Below are positions 5,994 to 6,683 of a stretch of 6,683 nt of DNA, piece after piece. How positions within the stretch are numbered: the stretch's first letter is position 1; the number at the start of each line of letters is the position of its first letter. The notes under the pieces are model-generated. The model worked only from the letters and a program-made list of their open reading frames with translations, made no database searches and was not told the DNA's origin. The DNA is from an uncultured Bacteroidales bacterium (GTDB lineage Bacteria > Bacteroidota > Bacteroidia > Bacteroidales > UBA932), in contig CAJGBW010000061.1 of NCBI GenBank assembly GCA_904501835.1, forward strand, positions 1 through 6,683, written 5' to 3'. A program made the translations under genes and the position numbers.

Positions 5994-6683
5994 ATGTTTG
6001 AAAATTTAAGCGAAAAATTAGAGAGAAGTTTCAAGATTCTCAAAGGCGAAGGAAAAATCACCGAAATCAACATTGCGGAGTCCCTCAAAGAGGTGCGTCG
6101 TGCCCTTTTGGATGCGGACGTAAGCTATAAAATAGCCAAGCAGTTCTGCGAAGACGTCAAACAGAAAGCCATCGGCGCCAATGTTTTGACAGCCGTCAAA
6201 CCCCAACAGATGATCATCAAGATTGTCCGCGATGAATTGGCAGCCTTGATGGGTACGGAATCCAGCGACATCAATCTCAAAGGCAATCCCTCCATTTTCC
6301 TCATGTGCGGTTTGAACGGTTCGGGTAAGACCACCCTTTCCGGAAAATTGGCCTTGCACATCAAGAACAAAAAAGGCTTGAAGGTTCTTTTGGCCGCCTG
6401 TGACACTTTCCGTCCCGCCGCTATCGACCAGTTGAAAGTCCTGGGTGAACAAATCGGCGTGAACGTTTACACGGAAGAAGGCGAAAAAGACCCTATCAAA
6501 ATTGCCAAAGCCGCCATTGGAAATGCCAAGACCGAGGGCTACCAATGCGTCATCATCGATACCGCCGGTCGTTTGGCCGTGGACGATACCTTGATGGACG
6601 AGATTTCCGCCCTGCACAAAGCGGTCAATCCGACGGAAACTCTCTTCGTGGTGGATGCCATGACCGGTCAGGACGCCGTAGAG
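5994..6683 (+). CDS. ffh: Signal recognition particle GTPase Ffh (SRP54), N-terminal half
   Basis: Ffh binds 4.5S/SRP RNA and signal sequences of nascent membrane proteins and, with FtsY, brings ribosomes to the translocon. The first 230 residues are present and the frame is open to the right edge; the full protein is usually about 440-450 residues, so the rest of the G domain and the methionine-rich M domain lie outside. The helical N domain covers about 1-95 (VRRALLDADV 34-43). The G domain shows the P-loop GLNGSGKTT (106-114), the SRP-specific DTFRPAAIDQL (137-147), the G3 motif DTAGR (189-193) and DAMTGQDAV (221-229). These separate Ffh from FtsY, which has a different N-terminus and DTFRAAA-type motif. 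The ATG at 5994 fits the usual MFxNLSxxLERSFK beginning of Bacteroidales Ffh. No Shine-Dalgarno is seen. It has its own promoter and is a housekeeping gene functionally unrelated to the operon before it. Confidence 0.97.
   Translation, partial: MFENLSEKLERSFKILKGEGKITEINIAESLKEVRRALLDADVSYKIAKQFCEDVKQKAIGANVLTAVKPQQMIIKIVRDELAALMGTESSDINLKGNPSIFLMCGLNGSGKTTLSGKLALHIKNKKGLKVLLAACDTFRPAAIDQLKVLGEQIGVNVYTEEGEKDPIKIAKAAIGNAKTEGYQCVIIDTAGRLAVDDTLMDEISALHKAVNPTETLFVVDAMTGQDAVE

Noticed and set aside
5987..6001. Four-codon reading frame (ATG to TGA) overlapping the ffh start
   Set aside because: It could in principle affect ffh translation, but a frame this short is expected by chance and nothing else supports it.
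6018..6617. 199-codon open frame on the minus strand
   Set aside because: It is antisense to ffh, whose P-loop and DTAGR motifs fix the real frame.

Overview
The window looks like a chromosomal stretch from a Bacteroidales bacterium (phylum Bacteroidota), probably a gut or oral relative of Bacteroides/Prevotella. Evidence: promoters match the Bacteroidota -7 consensus TAnnTTTG (three copies, each just before a gene), most genes lack a Shine-Dalgarno sequence, and the encoded proteins (Ffh N-terminus, NAGPA-type glycosidase tail, double-GNAT protein, ferredoxin/aldo-keto reductase pair) read as Bacteroidales versions. All genes are on the + strand. No tRNA, rRNA, CRISPR array, insertion sequence or phage gene was seen, and there is no gene-free stretch over 100 bases.

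Layout: (1) 1-236, the C-terminal end of a phosphodiester glycosidase (NAGPA-like) protein. (2) 269-1819, a complete cytoplasmic GH13 alpha-amylase-family enzyme with all catalytic residues; a -7 promoter element lies so close to its ATG that the mRNA may be leaderless or nearly so. (3) 1875-5908, a probable three-gene operon with its own promoter at 1806-1835: a double-GNAT-fold protein, then (1-base overlap) a membrane polyferredoxin that looks like NapH fused to NapG, then (15-base gap) an aldo/keto reductase with two C-terminal 4Fe-4S motifs and a Tat-type lipoprotein signal. (4) 5994 to the end, the N-terminal half of ffh (signal recognition particle GTPase), with its own promoter.

The most interesting unit is the pair at 3011-5908. 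The NapH-like half should sit in the inner membrane with its CxxxCP motifs and two 4Fe-4S clusters facing the cytoplasm. An internal Tat-like segment follows, then four more 4Fe-4S motifs arranged as in NapG. The next gene encodes an exported, probably lipid-anchored aldo/keto reductase with two ferredoxin motifs of its own. A reasonable inference is an electron path across the membrane to an envelope oxidoreductase of unknown substrate. The nitrate reductase partners (NapA, NapB) are absent from the window, so a role in nitrate reduction is not supported. The rest is ordinary housekeeping and carbohydrate-metabolism content.
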